From NCBI GenBank assembly GCA_002321895.1, contig DCMZ01000010.1:248001-312000 (forward strand): a stretch of DNA of 64,000 nucleotides, given 5' to 3'. This document shows, piece after piece, positions 54,082 to 61,543 of the stretch. How positions within the stretch are numbered: the stretch's first letter is position 1; the number at the start of each line of letters is the position of its first letter. Below the pieces are notes generated by a model. It had not been told where the DNA came from, did not search any database, and saw only the letters and a list, made by a program, of their open reading frames with translations. A program made the translations under genes and the position numbers. This DNA comes from Bdellovibrionaceae bacterium UBA1609 (GTDB taxonomy: Bacteria > Bdellovibrionota > Bdellovibrionia > Bdellovibrionales > UBA1609).

Positions 54082-55542
54082 ATGGAGAGATCAATAATAA
54101 GAGTTTTGTTAATATTAGGCTTGGTTTTCTCATCAGTTTCTTCTTTTTCTACCACGATAGTTCAAGGGGGAACTGGCGAAAGAGATGGCCTGAGCGTTTG
54201 GTTTAAAGGTAGCGAATTTTACACTGATCAATCTCCCTCATGCGACTATGAAAATAGATATAAAAATGTCTATATTAATGTTTTGGATAGTATTTCTGGA
54301 GAACAAATTTCACGCTTGTACTGTTATCACTTGAATCTTTCTAACTCTGGTGAATATCAAGTTCTTTCGTTTGATTTAAAAAAGTTTAAACTTGATAAAC
54401 CATTTATGAGCCACGGTTTAAAATTTGTAATTGTTAATGCTTTTAAAGAGACCTGGTCCTCACAATTTTTAGTGGAATGGGTTAGAAACAAAGTAGTTTA
54501 TAAAAACCTATTGGATCATACGCCAAACTCGATGAAAGGACCTATTTCTCTAGAACAAGTAGAGCAAAACACCTTTTGGAATCCTGGAAGTTTAGCTTTT
54601 TTTTCAAGAGGGTTTGAAGAACAACATCCATTAGCTCATCCATATACTGAAATATGGGGACTCAATGATAAATATCTAGTCGTAAAAACTCCAGCTTACA
54701 CGTTTGGCAATTTATGGAATCCATCTGGGGCAGGCTTTGTTTATTCCTCTCTATTTTGTGACTCACCACCTTGTATTGAATCGAATAATGATTTCAAAAC
54801 CACCGACAACAAAGGATATGAAGAGTTATACTTATCCTACCGAATTAATTTTAACTCTTGCGACACAAGGTTCTATAACGGCAAAAAAAGAGAGTTTGAC
54901 TTCAGCCGTGGAGCAAAAATTCCAGGTTTGGCCGGAGGCCACCAAGGAATTGCATCAGGGGGCGGAATGCGGGTTTTTGATAGCGAACAAGGTAAACACA
55001 TATACATAAAACCAAATGGAATGAATGGATGGTCGGGTAGATCAATGATTAGTTGGCATGGCGATCACTGGGTTGATCCTAACAATAGGACACCTGCTAA
55101 CTTGCCTCAATATGGAAGGTTTTTTTCATACTTATATCATCCAGATGCCTCTATTAATGATAGCGAAACCAGTCCAACTTATGGAGACGGAAAGTTTTGG
55201 AGAGATAAAAATGGCAATGTCATCAAGGTGGAAAGAGATCGGTGGTACCATATCCAAATACGCTATAAAATGAATACTCTCGCTGGCAGCTCCTGGAGAG
55301 ATGGCATTTTTCAGGTTAAATTAGATGGTGAGCTCGTTTTGGATATTCAAGATATGCGATATCGATTAAAAGAAAAATTATCAGAATCAGTTCTCAAGAA
55401 TGCATATAATATGGAAAAAGTCTTAGATATAGATACTCTTGCTTTTAATTCATTTCATGGTGGAGGTGACTCTACATATTCTCCAATAAATGATTCTTGT
55501 ATGATTTTTGATGATATCTATGTCTATCAGCCACACCAATAG
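54082..55542 (+). CDS. Exported polysaccharide lyase family 14-like protein
   Basis: A 486-residue exported protein (signal peptide to about Ser23). The C-terminal half (about 240-486) carries the pattern of PL14-like lyases: EELYLSYRINF, GAKIPGLAGGHQGIASGGGM, FFSYLYHPDAS, WYHIQIRYKMNT, DGIFQVKLDGELV, and FNSFHGGGDSTYSP near the end. PL14 enzymes cleave alginate or glucuronan. The N-terminal half is a separate beta-rich region. The gene is visibly more AT-rich than its neighbours and is bracketed by two copies of a structured repeat, hinting at transfer. AAGG is 6 bases before ATG. Confidence 0.75.
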   Translation: MERSIIRVLLILGLVFSSVSSFSTTIVQGGTGERDGLSVWFKGSEFYTDQSPSCDYENRYKNVYINVLDSISGEQISRLYCYHLNLSNSGEYQVLSFDLKKFKLDKPFMSHGLKFVIVNAFKETWSSQFLVEWVRNKVVYKNLLDHTPNSMKGPISLEQVEQNTFWNPGSLAFFSRGFEEQHPLAHPYTEIWGLNDKYLVVKTPAYTFGNLWNPSGAGFVYSSLFCDSPPCIESNNDFKTTDNKGYEELYLSYRINFNSCDTRFYNGKKREFDFSRGAKIPGLAGGHQGIASGGGMRVFDSEQGKHIYIKPNGMNGWSGRSMISWHGDHWVDPNNRTPANLPQYGRFFSYLYHPDASINDSETSPTYGDGKFWRDKNGNVIKVERDRWYHIQIRYKMNTLAGSSWRDGIFQVKLDGELVLDIQDMRYRLKEKLSESVLKNAYNMEKVLDIDTLAFNSFHGGGDSTYSPINDSCMIFDDIYVYQPHQ

Positions 55543-55573
55543 GTAAAGAACTCTTTTTTGAGGATATGGTAAG

Positions 55574-55665
55574 GATAGGTGGGGACACACTTTTGTCTGC
55601 TCTCAGAGCAAAGGTGCGGACCTACTTTTGGGACTCGTCGCATTCTCAAAAGGTGCCTAGCACCC
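55574..55665. repeat. Structured intergenic repeat, copy B (with a partial extra unit)
   Basis: The core AGGTGCGGACCTACTTTTGG begins at 55612. Its inner stem pairs CTTTTGGGA with TTCTCAAAAG, and its right end is the small palindrome GGTGC-CTA-GCACC. A truncated unit, AGGTGGGGACACACTTTTG, begins at 55579 just upstream. GTGTGTCCGGAGCC near 55745 resembles the right arm of copy A. Confidence 0.8.
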
Positions 55666-55765
55666 AACAACCCAATTATGTGTTCAGCACATATCCGGCA
55701 TGAATATTGTAAATAAGTATACTCAATAAATAGCAGTAAATTAAACGTGTGTCCGGAGCCTTTTG

Positions 55766-56236
55766 ATGACAAACAAGTTTACAGTCCATGCAACTCTTGC
55801 AATTTTGATTGCTTTTACAGGTCCTTTTAGTTTTGCCAAAGCGGATTCAGATATTTTCGAAGATTTAAAAGTTCTTCTCACAACGAAAATCACCCAAGAA
55901 ACTCAATCGACACCAGTCTATGTTGACGTTCGCAATCTAAAGGATGCACATAAATTTGGAAGACCGACTGACATTGGAAGTTTTACTCATCGGGCAGTAC
56001 TGGCTCAAACGCAGCTGAGCAAGGAAAATCCGATCTACTATTCTGCATTGATCACTATGAAGCCCGATTTCGCAACTCACACCATTATAGACTATATTTG
56101 CGCTCTTAAGATTGAGAAAAATTTAACGTCAATAGATCTAGAGGATTGTGAAATCTATTATAGAAGTAACTTTCCCGTTTTTAGCTTCAACACCGATGCT
56201 CTAGAAATGCGTAAAATTCTTGGAAAAGACGATTAA
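55766..56236 (+). CDS. Exported protein, unknown function
   Basis: A 156-residue protein with a signal peptide (about to FSFAKA). The mature part is unrecognised: SDIFEDLKVLLTTKITQET, RAVLAQTQLSKENPIYYSAL, IIDYICALKIEKN, and a Cys pair (ICALK, LEDCEIYY). AGCC precedes ATG without a good ribosome binding site. It lies right after the end of repeat copy B. Confidence 0.55.
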   Translation: MTNKFTVHATLAILIAFTGPFSFAKADSDIFEDLKVLLTTKITQETQSTPVYVDVRNLKDAHKFGRPTDIGSFTHRAVLAQTQLSKENPIYYSALITMKPDFATHTIIDYICALKIEKNLTSIDLEDCEIYYRSNFPVFSFNTDALEMRKILGKDD

Positions 56237-56275
56237 AACTCCAATCCAAACAGATGGCCTGTTATAGTTCCACCG

Positions 56276-56935
56276 ATGGAACTGATTATATTTGATTGTG
56301 ACGGAACCCTAGTGGACAGCGAAAGCATCGCTGCCAAAGTACTTCCTCAGTATTGGGCCACACAAGGGGTGCACGTAACCGCCACAGAGTTTAAGGAAAG
56401 GTTCATAGGTAAAAGCAATGACCATCCGGACTGTGTTCAGTTTTTCGATCAGATGCCCCCTCAGGTTGTTGAAGAAGGCGATCGTCTCTGGAGTGAGGCC
56501 CTCAAGGAACAGCTAGAGCCCGTAGAAGGCATGTTCGAATTACTTTCCTCTCTATCTCTACCTCTATGTGTGGGCTCTAATAGCTCCCTCCCCCATGTTA
56601 AGCACTCGCTAAAAAAGACGGGTCTAGATGTCTTCTTCGGAGACAATGTCTATAGCGCTAGACAGGTGGCGAACCCTAAACCGGCCCCAGATCTATTTTT
56701 ACATATCTCCCAGACACACAATACCCACCCGGAAAAGTGCGTTGTGATTGAGGACAGCACTGCTGGAGTCAAAGCCGCTCAAAACGCGGGAATACCAGTA
56801 GTAGGATTCTCTGGAGCCGCTCATTTTGTCCCCTCACTGGAAGATAAACTCAGAGAGACCGAACCAGATTGGTTTTGTTCATCAACCAAAGAATTAGATA
56901 CCCTACTGCATAGTTGGGGTGCAAAAGCTCCCTAA
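56276..56935 (+). CDS. HAD-superfamily phosphatase (beta-phosphoglucomutase-like)
   Basis: A 219-residue cytoplasmic enzyme with all HAD motifs: DCDGTLVDSES (motif I, both Asp), VGSNSSLP (motif II), Lys in NPKPAPDLFL (motif III) and VIEDSTAGVKAAQNAG (motif IV). The cap and length match the YieH / beta-phosphoglucomutase group, which act on sugar phosphates or related compounds. Substrate unknown. Confidence 0.9.
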   Translation: MELIIFDCDGTLVDSESIAAKVLPQYWATQGVHVTATEFKERFIGKSNDHPDCVQFFDQMPPQVVEEGDRLWSEALKEQLEPVEGMFELLSSLSLPLCVGSNSSLPHVKHSLKKTGLDVFFGDNVYSARQVANPKPAPDLFLHISQTHNTHPEKCVVIEDSTAGVKAAQNAGIPVVGFSGAAHFVPSLEDKLRETEPDWFCSSTKELDTLLHSWGAKAP

Positions 56936-56994
56936 ATTTGCTATCAGATTTTTTATTTTAAATACCGCCTAATGATTTCAAACAGGATCTAAAT

Positions 56995-57465
56995 ATGAAT
57001 ATAGAGTACAGAGCTATCAATCCCGAAGATTTTGAAGAAGTGAAATATTTCTTTTTAACTCATGAGTATTCTTGGCGAGACAGCGATCCTGAAAACTTTG
57101 TACCCAAATCGGAAGAAGACAGAATTAAAGTGGCCAATAAGTTTATGCAGGAGCTACAAGACCCGAAAGAGAAGTACCACTGCCTCGCTGCTTTTGTGAA
57201 CGATCAGATTGTTGGGTCTCACTTTTTAGATCGATATAAAATTGATGGCAAAAATGCCTGCCATATCCATGGTCTATGGATCGATCCCGAATATAGAAAT
57301 AAAGGAATAGCAAAGACACTTAAGCTCATGGGAGAAGACTGGGCACGATCCAAAGACTGCCAACTTATGGACTCAAATGTATATGCCACTAATAAAGAAA
57401 TGATCTCATTAAATAAGTCCTTAGGGTATGAAATAGCCCGGTACAACTTTAGAAAAGAGCTGTAA
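56995..57465 (+). CDS. GNAT family acetyltransferase
   Basis: A 156-residue enzyme of the GNAT superfamily: MNIEYRAINPEDFEEVKYFF at the start, HIHGLWIDPEYRNKGIAKTL with the acetyl-CoA loop, and SLNKSLGYEIARYNFRKEL at the end. Substrate unknown. AGGA lies 8 bases before ATG. Confidence 0.88.
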   Translation: MNIEYRAINPEDFEEVKYFFLTHEYSWRDSDPENFVPKSEEDRIKVANKFMQELQDPKEKYHCLAAFVNDQIVGSHFLDRYKIDGKNACHIHGLWIDPEYRNKGIAKTLKLMGEDWARSKDCQLMDSNVYATNKEMISLNKSLGYEIARYNFRKEL

Positions 57466-57561
57466 CAATTTAGAGGTAATTAAAACTCACTGACTCGAAT
57501 CGCTAGCCAAAAGGGTCCCTATGTCGTTGGTGAACGATCTGAGGTTTATTTAATTATAAAA

Positions 57562-57645
57562 TAGACATCGAACGGGATTGCTGTATAATAAAGCTATCTT
57601 AGTCTATTCAAGAGCGAGCCGCTCAAAAAAGTTCTCCTTGTCTAT
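57562..57645 (+). promoter_or_regulatory. Cold-shock-type promoter and 5' leader (copy 2)
   Basis: TAGACA (57562-57567), 16-base spacer, TATAAT (57584-57589), then AGTCTATTCAAGAGCG (57601-57616), identical to the leader of csp copy 1, with the same GAGCG/CGCTC hairpin and CTCCTTGT. Here it is followed by two small genes before the cold-shock gene at 58225. Confidence 0.8.
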
Positions 57646-57686
57646 ATTCAGATCACCTAACCCGTATCCGAGGAGATATTATTTAT

Positions 57687-57977
57687 TTGCCATTTTGTAT
57701 AACGAACATTGATAAACTTGTTATCACGTCTGAAAAAAGAATGAAATTGTTAGATTTCCTATCCACCATTCAGTGTAAAATCCCCCAGAGAAGCTCTATA
57801 AAACTACTTATCGATCAAAATGAATCCGGCTATTATGTTGAGCTCAATATTAAATCTGTATTACTCAATTTTAAAATCGAATGCATTGAAGACTGTATCT
57901 CTGATGTAGTGTCTACACTTCATAGACTCAGTGAGGTAGAGATTAGCGACTGGCATCAGAATCGAATTTTCGCTTAA
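57687..57977 (+). CDS. Small protein in the cold-shock operon, unknown (HPF-like layout possible)
   Basis: A 96-residue protein, TTG start with AGGAG 11 bases upstream. Predicted layout is helix (SEKRMKLLDFLSTIQCKI), strand (SSIKLLIDQN), strand (YYVELNIKSVLLNFKIEC) and helix (EDCISDVVSTLHRLSE). That order, and the fact that it sits in a cold-shock operon, recall ribosome hibernation factors (HPF/RaiA), but no signature residues confirm it. The stop overlaps the next ATG as TAATG, so the two small genes are coupled. Confidence 0.55.
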   Translation: MPFCITNIDKLVITSEKRMKLLDFLSTIQCKIPQRSSIKLLIDQNESGYYVELNIKSVLLNFKIECIEDCISDVVSTLHRLSEVEISDWHQNRIFA

Positions 57978-58165
57978 TGAAATGCAGCAATCAGAATCAT
58001 TATAAAATGAATGTTCAAATACGCCACTGTATCCAATGTGGAGATGTCGTAAATTCAAAAATCCCAAAAAAGATTTGTGACAAAATGGAACATCAAAAAA
58101 GTAGAAAATCTGGTTCTAAATTCTGTTCTTATTGCGGAACCGATTTAAAAAATATGAATATTTAA
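57977..58165 (+). CDS. Small double-knuckle zinc-ribbon-like protein
   Basis: A 62-residue basic protein with two CxxC pairs, HCIQCG (18-22) and FCSYCG (49-53), 31 residues apart. Four Cys so placed would bind one zinc ion as a zinc ribbon. The N-terminus has another Cys/His pair (KCSNQNH). Zinc ribbons of this size often bind RNA or ribosomal proteins. It is coupled to the preceding gene and lies 59 bases before csp copy 2. Confidence 0.65.
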   Translation: MKCSNQNHYKMNVQIRHCIQCGDVVNSKIPKKICDKMEHQKSRKSGSKFCSYCGTDLKNMNI

Positions 58166-58224
58166 ACTTATGCCGTACACACAGGGTGTGCAGCAAACAA
58201 ACAACAAAGTAAAAGAGGAAATAA

Positions 58225-58419
58225 ATGAACACAGGTACAGTAAAGTTTTTTAACAGCAGCAAAGGTTTTGGATTTATCACCCCTGAAAATGGTGAAGAGC
58301 TGTTTTTCCATATCTCCGAAATTCAAGGTCGTGAGCCAAGAGATGGTGAAAAAGTGAAGTTTGATATCGGTAACGGCAAAAAAGGTCCTTGCGCCGTACA
58401 AGTCGAATTAGTTCACTAA
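58225..58419 (+). CDS. Cold-shock domain protein (CspA family), copy 2
   Basis: A 64-residue cold-shock domain with RNP1 KGFGFITP and RNP2 LFFHISEI, nearly identical to copy 1. Upstream of it a hairpin GTACAC/GTGTGC (58175-58191) occupies the place of the CATCC/GGATG hairpin in copy 1, with different bases but the same pairing, and the AAGAGGA site is conserved. It is the last gene of a three-gene transcript and is followed by a strong terminator. Confidence 0.97.
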   Translation: MNTGTVKFFNSSKGFGFITPENGEELFFHISEIQGREPRDGEKVKFDIGNGKKGPCAVQVELVH

Positions 58420-58451
58420 GTATTTTTTAAATATTTAATCGAATCATTTAA

Positions 58452-58477
58452 AGCCAGCTCATACAGCTGGCTTTTTT
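58452..58477 (+). terminator. Rho-independent terminator after csp copy 2
   Basis: Arms AGCCAGCT and AGCTGGCT (loop CATAC), then six T, 33 bases after the stop. Confidence 0.95.
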
Positions 58478-58480
58478 AGA

Positions 58481-58534
58481 AAGGTGAGGACCTACTTTTG
58501 GAACTCATCGCGTTCTCAAAAGATGCCTGGCATC
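58481..58534. repeat. Structured intergenic repeat, copy C
   Basis: AAGGTGAGGACCTACTTTTGG with inner stem CTTTTG/CAAAAG plus GAAC/GTTC. Copy A has GGGAC/GTCCC at the same place, so the stem is kept by paired changes. It ends in the palindrome GATGCC/GGCATC. Confidence 0.8.
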
Positions 58535-58570
58535 CAACTCGGCACCCAACTCCCGGGACTTTAAAAACAA

Positions 58571-58597
58571 AAAAGCCACCTTACAGGGTGGCTTTTA
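58571..58597. terminator. Bidirectional terminator-like hairpin
   Basis: Arms AGCCACC and GGTGGCT with A residues before and TTTT after. It lies between repeat copy C and the tRNA-related segment; no nearby gene ends here on the minus strand. The 487-base stretch 58420-58906 holds no gene I can support, only these repeats and hairpins. Confidence 0.6.
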
Positions 58598-58700
58598 TAT
58601 AGTCTTCGCTTGATACTGCCGCGTGCGTTTGGCACGCGTACATCATCGGCGCTCGGCTTATTGCCGCCAAATTTTCTTCAATTCTTCGAATTTTCTGGAA

Positions 58701-58724
58701 AATTTGGCGGGGTGGACGGGACTC
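58701..58724 (-). repeat. Duplicate of the tRNA-Asp 3' end (24 bp)
   Basis: 24 bases are identical to 58903-58926, covering the last 20 bases of tRNA-Asp including CCA and four flanking bases, in the same orientation, 202 bp apart. Identity stops inside the T-arm. Such 3'-end copies are left by integration at a tRNA or by partial duplication. An inverted repeat (CCGCCAAATTTTC at 58664 and its complement at 58698) adjoins it. Confidence 0.8.
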
Positions 58725-58777
58725 CCCTTGCGAAGCTCGCCTCACGCTCGCTTCTGCGGGGCCACGGTTCAGTCACT

Positions 58778-58800
58778 AAGTCAGCCATCATGGCTGACTT
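58778..58800. repeat. Palindrome inside the tRNA-flanked segment
   Basis: Arms AAGTCAGCCA and TGGCTGACTT with a 3-base loop (TCA). No associated gene. Confidence 0.6.
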
Positions 58801-58874
58801 ACCGGTCAAATGTGCCACAGGCAACTTTGACTCGGCCGTTTCTTCACTTCTCGTCCCACCACTCTCTACAAATT

Positions 58875-58897
58875 AAAAAAGCAGCCGAGTGGCTGCT
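58875..58897 (-). terminator. Terminator of tRNA-Asp
   Basis: On the minus strand, arms AGCAGCC and GGCTGCT with a short loop are followed by six T, about 10 bases after the tRNA 3' end. Confidence 0.88.
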
Positions 58898-58906
58898 TGT
58901 TTAATT

Positions 58907-58983
<77 letters not shown>

Positions 58984-59173
58984 GCATAAGGTGATGAGTT
59001 GAGGAATATACGGTTATATCCCCATAGGATCAACTGGAATTTAGAGGTTTTCAAAAGTGAAGCTTTGCGTAATTTCCTAGGTCATTACAGGTGTTTATAA
59101 GTTTTGCACATTCTGGGCTAAGAATTATGTTCTGACAACAAACCCCTCTGCCTAAGATGTTAGCACGATTTAG

Positions 59174-60520
59174 CTAATCAATTCTTCGATGGTAGCTAAA
59201 GACACTCTCCAACTCAGAACCCCCTACAACTCCCCTAGAAGAAGACTGTCCTCCCACTACTGGCATTGCCTGAGGCTCGTCACCCAACCACTTATTCTGC
59301 TTTACGACAGACGCTTGTAGCTTACTGGCCGCCTTTTGGTACTTCTCAGAGTCCTCTGTAAACACAGTATGCGTAAGGCTATATGGTGTAGTGTTAGCCC
59401 ATTTCACCGCCTCATGGGTGTACTTGAAATCATTCAACAACAGCAAGGGAACATCCGAAAGATTTTGCTGCCATTCACTGCAAAAACTCACATGCCTGTA
59501 AACTCCAAAGGTGCTCGCGCCATTCTCGGAAGACATATCTCTCTCTAAACAAACTTGCCCTTCAGAACTTAAAAGTTCCGGCTTAATTCTATCTATTAAG
59601 CCGACCAGCTCACTAGAAAGAACTCCACCCCAATTGCTGGTAAGAGGATCTCCATAGCATACGTCTTTAAATTGCAGAGCCAGTTCCTCTTGAAACGCAT
59701 CAAAAATCTTTTGGGCAACTAATACCCTTGAAAAACTGACTCCTAATCGACCCGCTCCTATAAAGCTGCCACGTAAAATAGTTTTCACGGAATTTGAAAT
59801 GTCAGCATCCGGCAAGACAATAGCGGAATTCTTCCCGCCATACAGTCCCACAAACTTTTTATCGTTTCCGGCAAGTACCTTCTCAATGGTCCGACCATTT
59901 TCAGGTCGACCCACAAACACCACCTGCCTCAGCGCTGGGTGCTGAATGAACATTTCGATATCTTGTGCTTCAGGCAAAACAAAATTAACCATTTTCGAGC
60001 AAGACAGCTTTTCCGTTAAATCATGGACAAACTCTCTAACACCGGTAAAGCATCGAGAGGAGGGCTTAACAACAACGGCGTTGCCCGCCATTAAGGCTAG
60101 ATAACTCAAATGGACAGCGCACTCTAAAGCTCCCATAGAAGGCAATATTAAAAATTGTTGGCCCATTGGATAGCTCGAGCTTTCGACCTTCCCAGCGCTA
60201 ATGGCCTGCTCTAATCGGGGTCCCACCCCTTCTCGTAAGTACTGAAGCGGCAAACCGCTTTCGGAGCTTTCCAACTGGGCCCATGCTGGAAACTTTTCCT
60301 TTAGAAGCAATAAATAGATCTCTTGAATAGCTTTACGATGTGCTGCTAAATCCTTTTGAACTTTTTCTGCTTCGGTATTGGCGCTGGCTAATGCCGGCAA
60401 CACCTGCATTATTTGCGCTCTCTGACCTACCACCTTAGGCGCTTCAGCTACGAGCTCACGAGAATGAAAGGCCTCCCCTTCTCCTTGTACCCAGGACCCA
60501 CCAATGTAATGCAATGGCAT
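59174..60520 (-). CDS. Aldehyde-dehydrogenase-like protein lacking catalytic residues
   Basis: A 448-residue protein of the ALDH superfamily, closest in feel to succinylglutamate semialdehyde dehydrogenase (AstD). LHYIGGSWVQGEGE opens it, and GNAVVVKPSSRCFTGVREF and GGKNSAIVLPDADISNSVK are clear ALDH landmarks. The catalytic Cys motif FxNxGQxCxxxSR reads FIGAGRLGVSFSR, so Cys is Gly (near 260). The Glu of LELGGK is replaced (GLYGGK). Dehydrogenase chemistry is thus unlikely. It may be a pseudoenzyme or act differently. It overlaps the upstream metallo-hydrolase stop by one base (TGATG); an alternative TTG start lies 3 bases earlier. Confidence 0.85.
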   Translation of the reverse strand: MPLHYIGGSWVQGEGEAFHSRELVAEAPKVVGQRAQIMQVLPALASANTEAEKVQKDLAAHRKAIQEIYLLLLKEKFPAWAQLESSESGLPLQYLREGVGPRLEQAISAGKVESSSYPMGQQFLILPSMGALECAVHLSYLALMAGNAVVVKPSSRCFTGVREFVHDLTEKLSCSKMVNFVLPEAQDIEMFIQHPALRQVVFVGRPENGRTIEKVLAGNDKKFVGLYGGKNSAIVLPDADISNSVKTILRGSFIGAGRLGVSFSRVLVAQKIFDAFQEELALQFKDVCYGDPLTSNWGGVLSSELVGLIDRIKPELLSSEGQVCLERDMSSENGASTFGVYRHVSFCSEWQQNLSDVPLLLLNDFKYTHEAVKWANTTPYSLTHTVFTEDSEKYQKAASKLQASVVKQNKWLGDEPQAMPVVGGQSSSRGVVGGSELESVFSYHRRID

Positions 60521-61398
60521 CAAAGTGAATACCCCTCTGGAACTTCCACTACATCTGCTGGAACAAACTTTCCCTTATCCGTCTTTTCAATACGACTCAT
60601 GGCCGCATGATCATCATGGGTGTAATAGAAATACGTAGTCTCTAAATCCTGAGTTTTATAAAGACTCCCCTTCTCATCGATCACTTTTTCAGCGTAACGA
60701 TCGTACCCCATGGTGATGGGTAAATGGATCCAATGCCGCCCAGGAATAAGATCACCAGTAAATATCACTGAGGCTTTATCCCCTTGAATTCGAGTTAACA
60801 TCTGCCCTGGTGTATGCCCTTCAGAATAGATAAAAGAAACACCTTTGGGCAATTCTTCATGAGATTCAGCGCCATCGGGAATCACGAGTAAACGTCCAGA
60901 TTGAGTTAGTTTTTCGTACATTCCAGGAATAAAACTCGCCCGATCTCTAGGATGAGGTTTTTCACACCGACCCAGCGCCTTTTCCCCAACAACGTACTTA
61001 GCATTCTTAAAAAGCAGTTCATCGTTACCGCTTTCTATGTCTGCATAGGTCGGCAATAGCCCACCCACATGGTCAAAATGAAGATGCGACAAAATAACAT
61101 AATCTATCTCATCAGGTTCAACCCCTAGGGATTTCAAATTCTCAAGAAGCATATGCCGATCCTTGTTTTGTACACCGAACCGATCCGCCATCTTAGGTTC
61201 AAAAAAAGCTCCGATTCCGGTTTCACACAAAATCTTTTTACCATCCAAATCAGCGAGCAAAGCTCTACAAGCCAAGGGTATACGTCCTAACTCATCCGGA
61301 GCTATCCAACGTTCCCAAACCGCCCGGGGCGCATTGCCAAACATAGAGCCCCCATCTAAAAATTGTCGATTCCCTTCTACTGACCATATTTTTAACAT
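60520..61398 (-). CDS. Metallo-beta-lactamase-fold hydrolase
   Basis: A 292-residue cytoplasmic enzyme with the di-zinc signature HLHFDHVGG, plus His in SEGHTPGQ, Asp in FTGDLIPGRHW and a distal His in FYYTHDDH. The family includes lactonases, glyoxalase II-like thioesterases and others. The order and spacing resemble quorum-quenching lactonase-like MBL proteins, but the substrate is unknown. I chose ATG 61398 because GAGG is 7 bases ahead. It is the first gene of a coupled pair with the ALDH-like gene, so both should act in one pathway. Confidence 0.88.
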   Translation of the reverse strand: MLKIWSVEGNRQFLDGGSMFGNAPRAVWERWIAPDELGRIPLACRALLADLDGKKILCETGIGAFFEPKMADRFGVQNKDRHMLLENLKSLGVEPDEIDYVILSHLHFDHVGGLLPTYADIESGNDELLFKNAKYVVGEKALGRCEKPHPRDRASFIPGMYEKLTQSGRLLVIPDGAESHEELPKGVSFIYSEGHTPGQMLTRIQGDKASVIFTGDLIPGRHWIHLPITMGYDRYAEKVIDEKGSLYKTQDLETTYFYYTHDDHAAMSRIEKTDKGKFVPADVVEVPEGYSL

Positions 61399-61479
61399 AG
61401 ACAAACCTCATTAAATAAAGTCCCTCCATAATGTCGGGACAGTTGATAGGCGTCAAGCTATGCACGCGAGTTACTAATA

Positions 61480-61505
61480 GAAAGGGCTGCCTATGCAACC
61501 CTTTC
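61480..61505. terminator. Hairpin between desaturase and metallo-hydrolase genes
   Basis: Arms GAAAGGG and CCCTTTC with extra inner GC pairs, 39 bases beyond the stop of the leftward desaturase gene. There is no clear T-run, so termination is likely but not certain. Confidence 0.5.
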
Positions 61506-61543
61506 AGTACCTATAAAACTAAATTTCGGTGAATTTAATGAAG

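Noticed and set aside
58610..58904. Two short plus-strand open frames near the tRNA
   Set aside because: They cover the tRNA fragment, palindromes and terminator; composition is not coding-like and there is no ribosome binding site.
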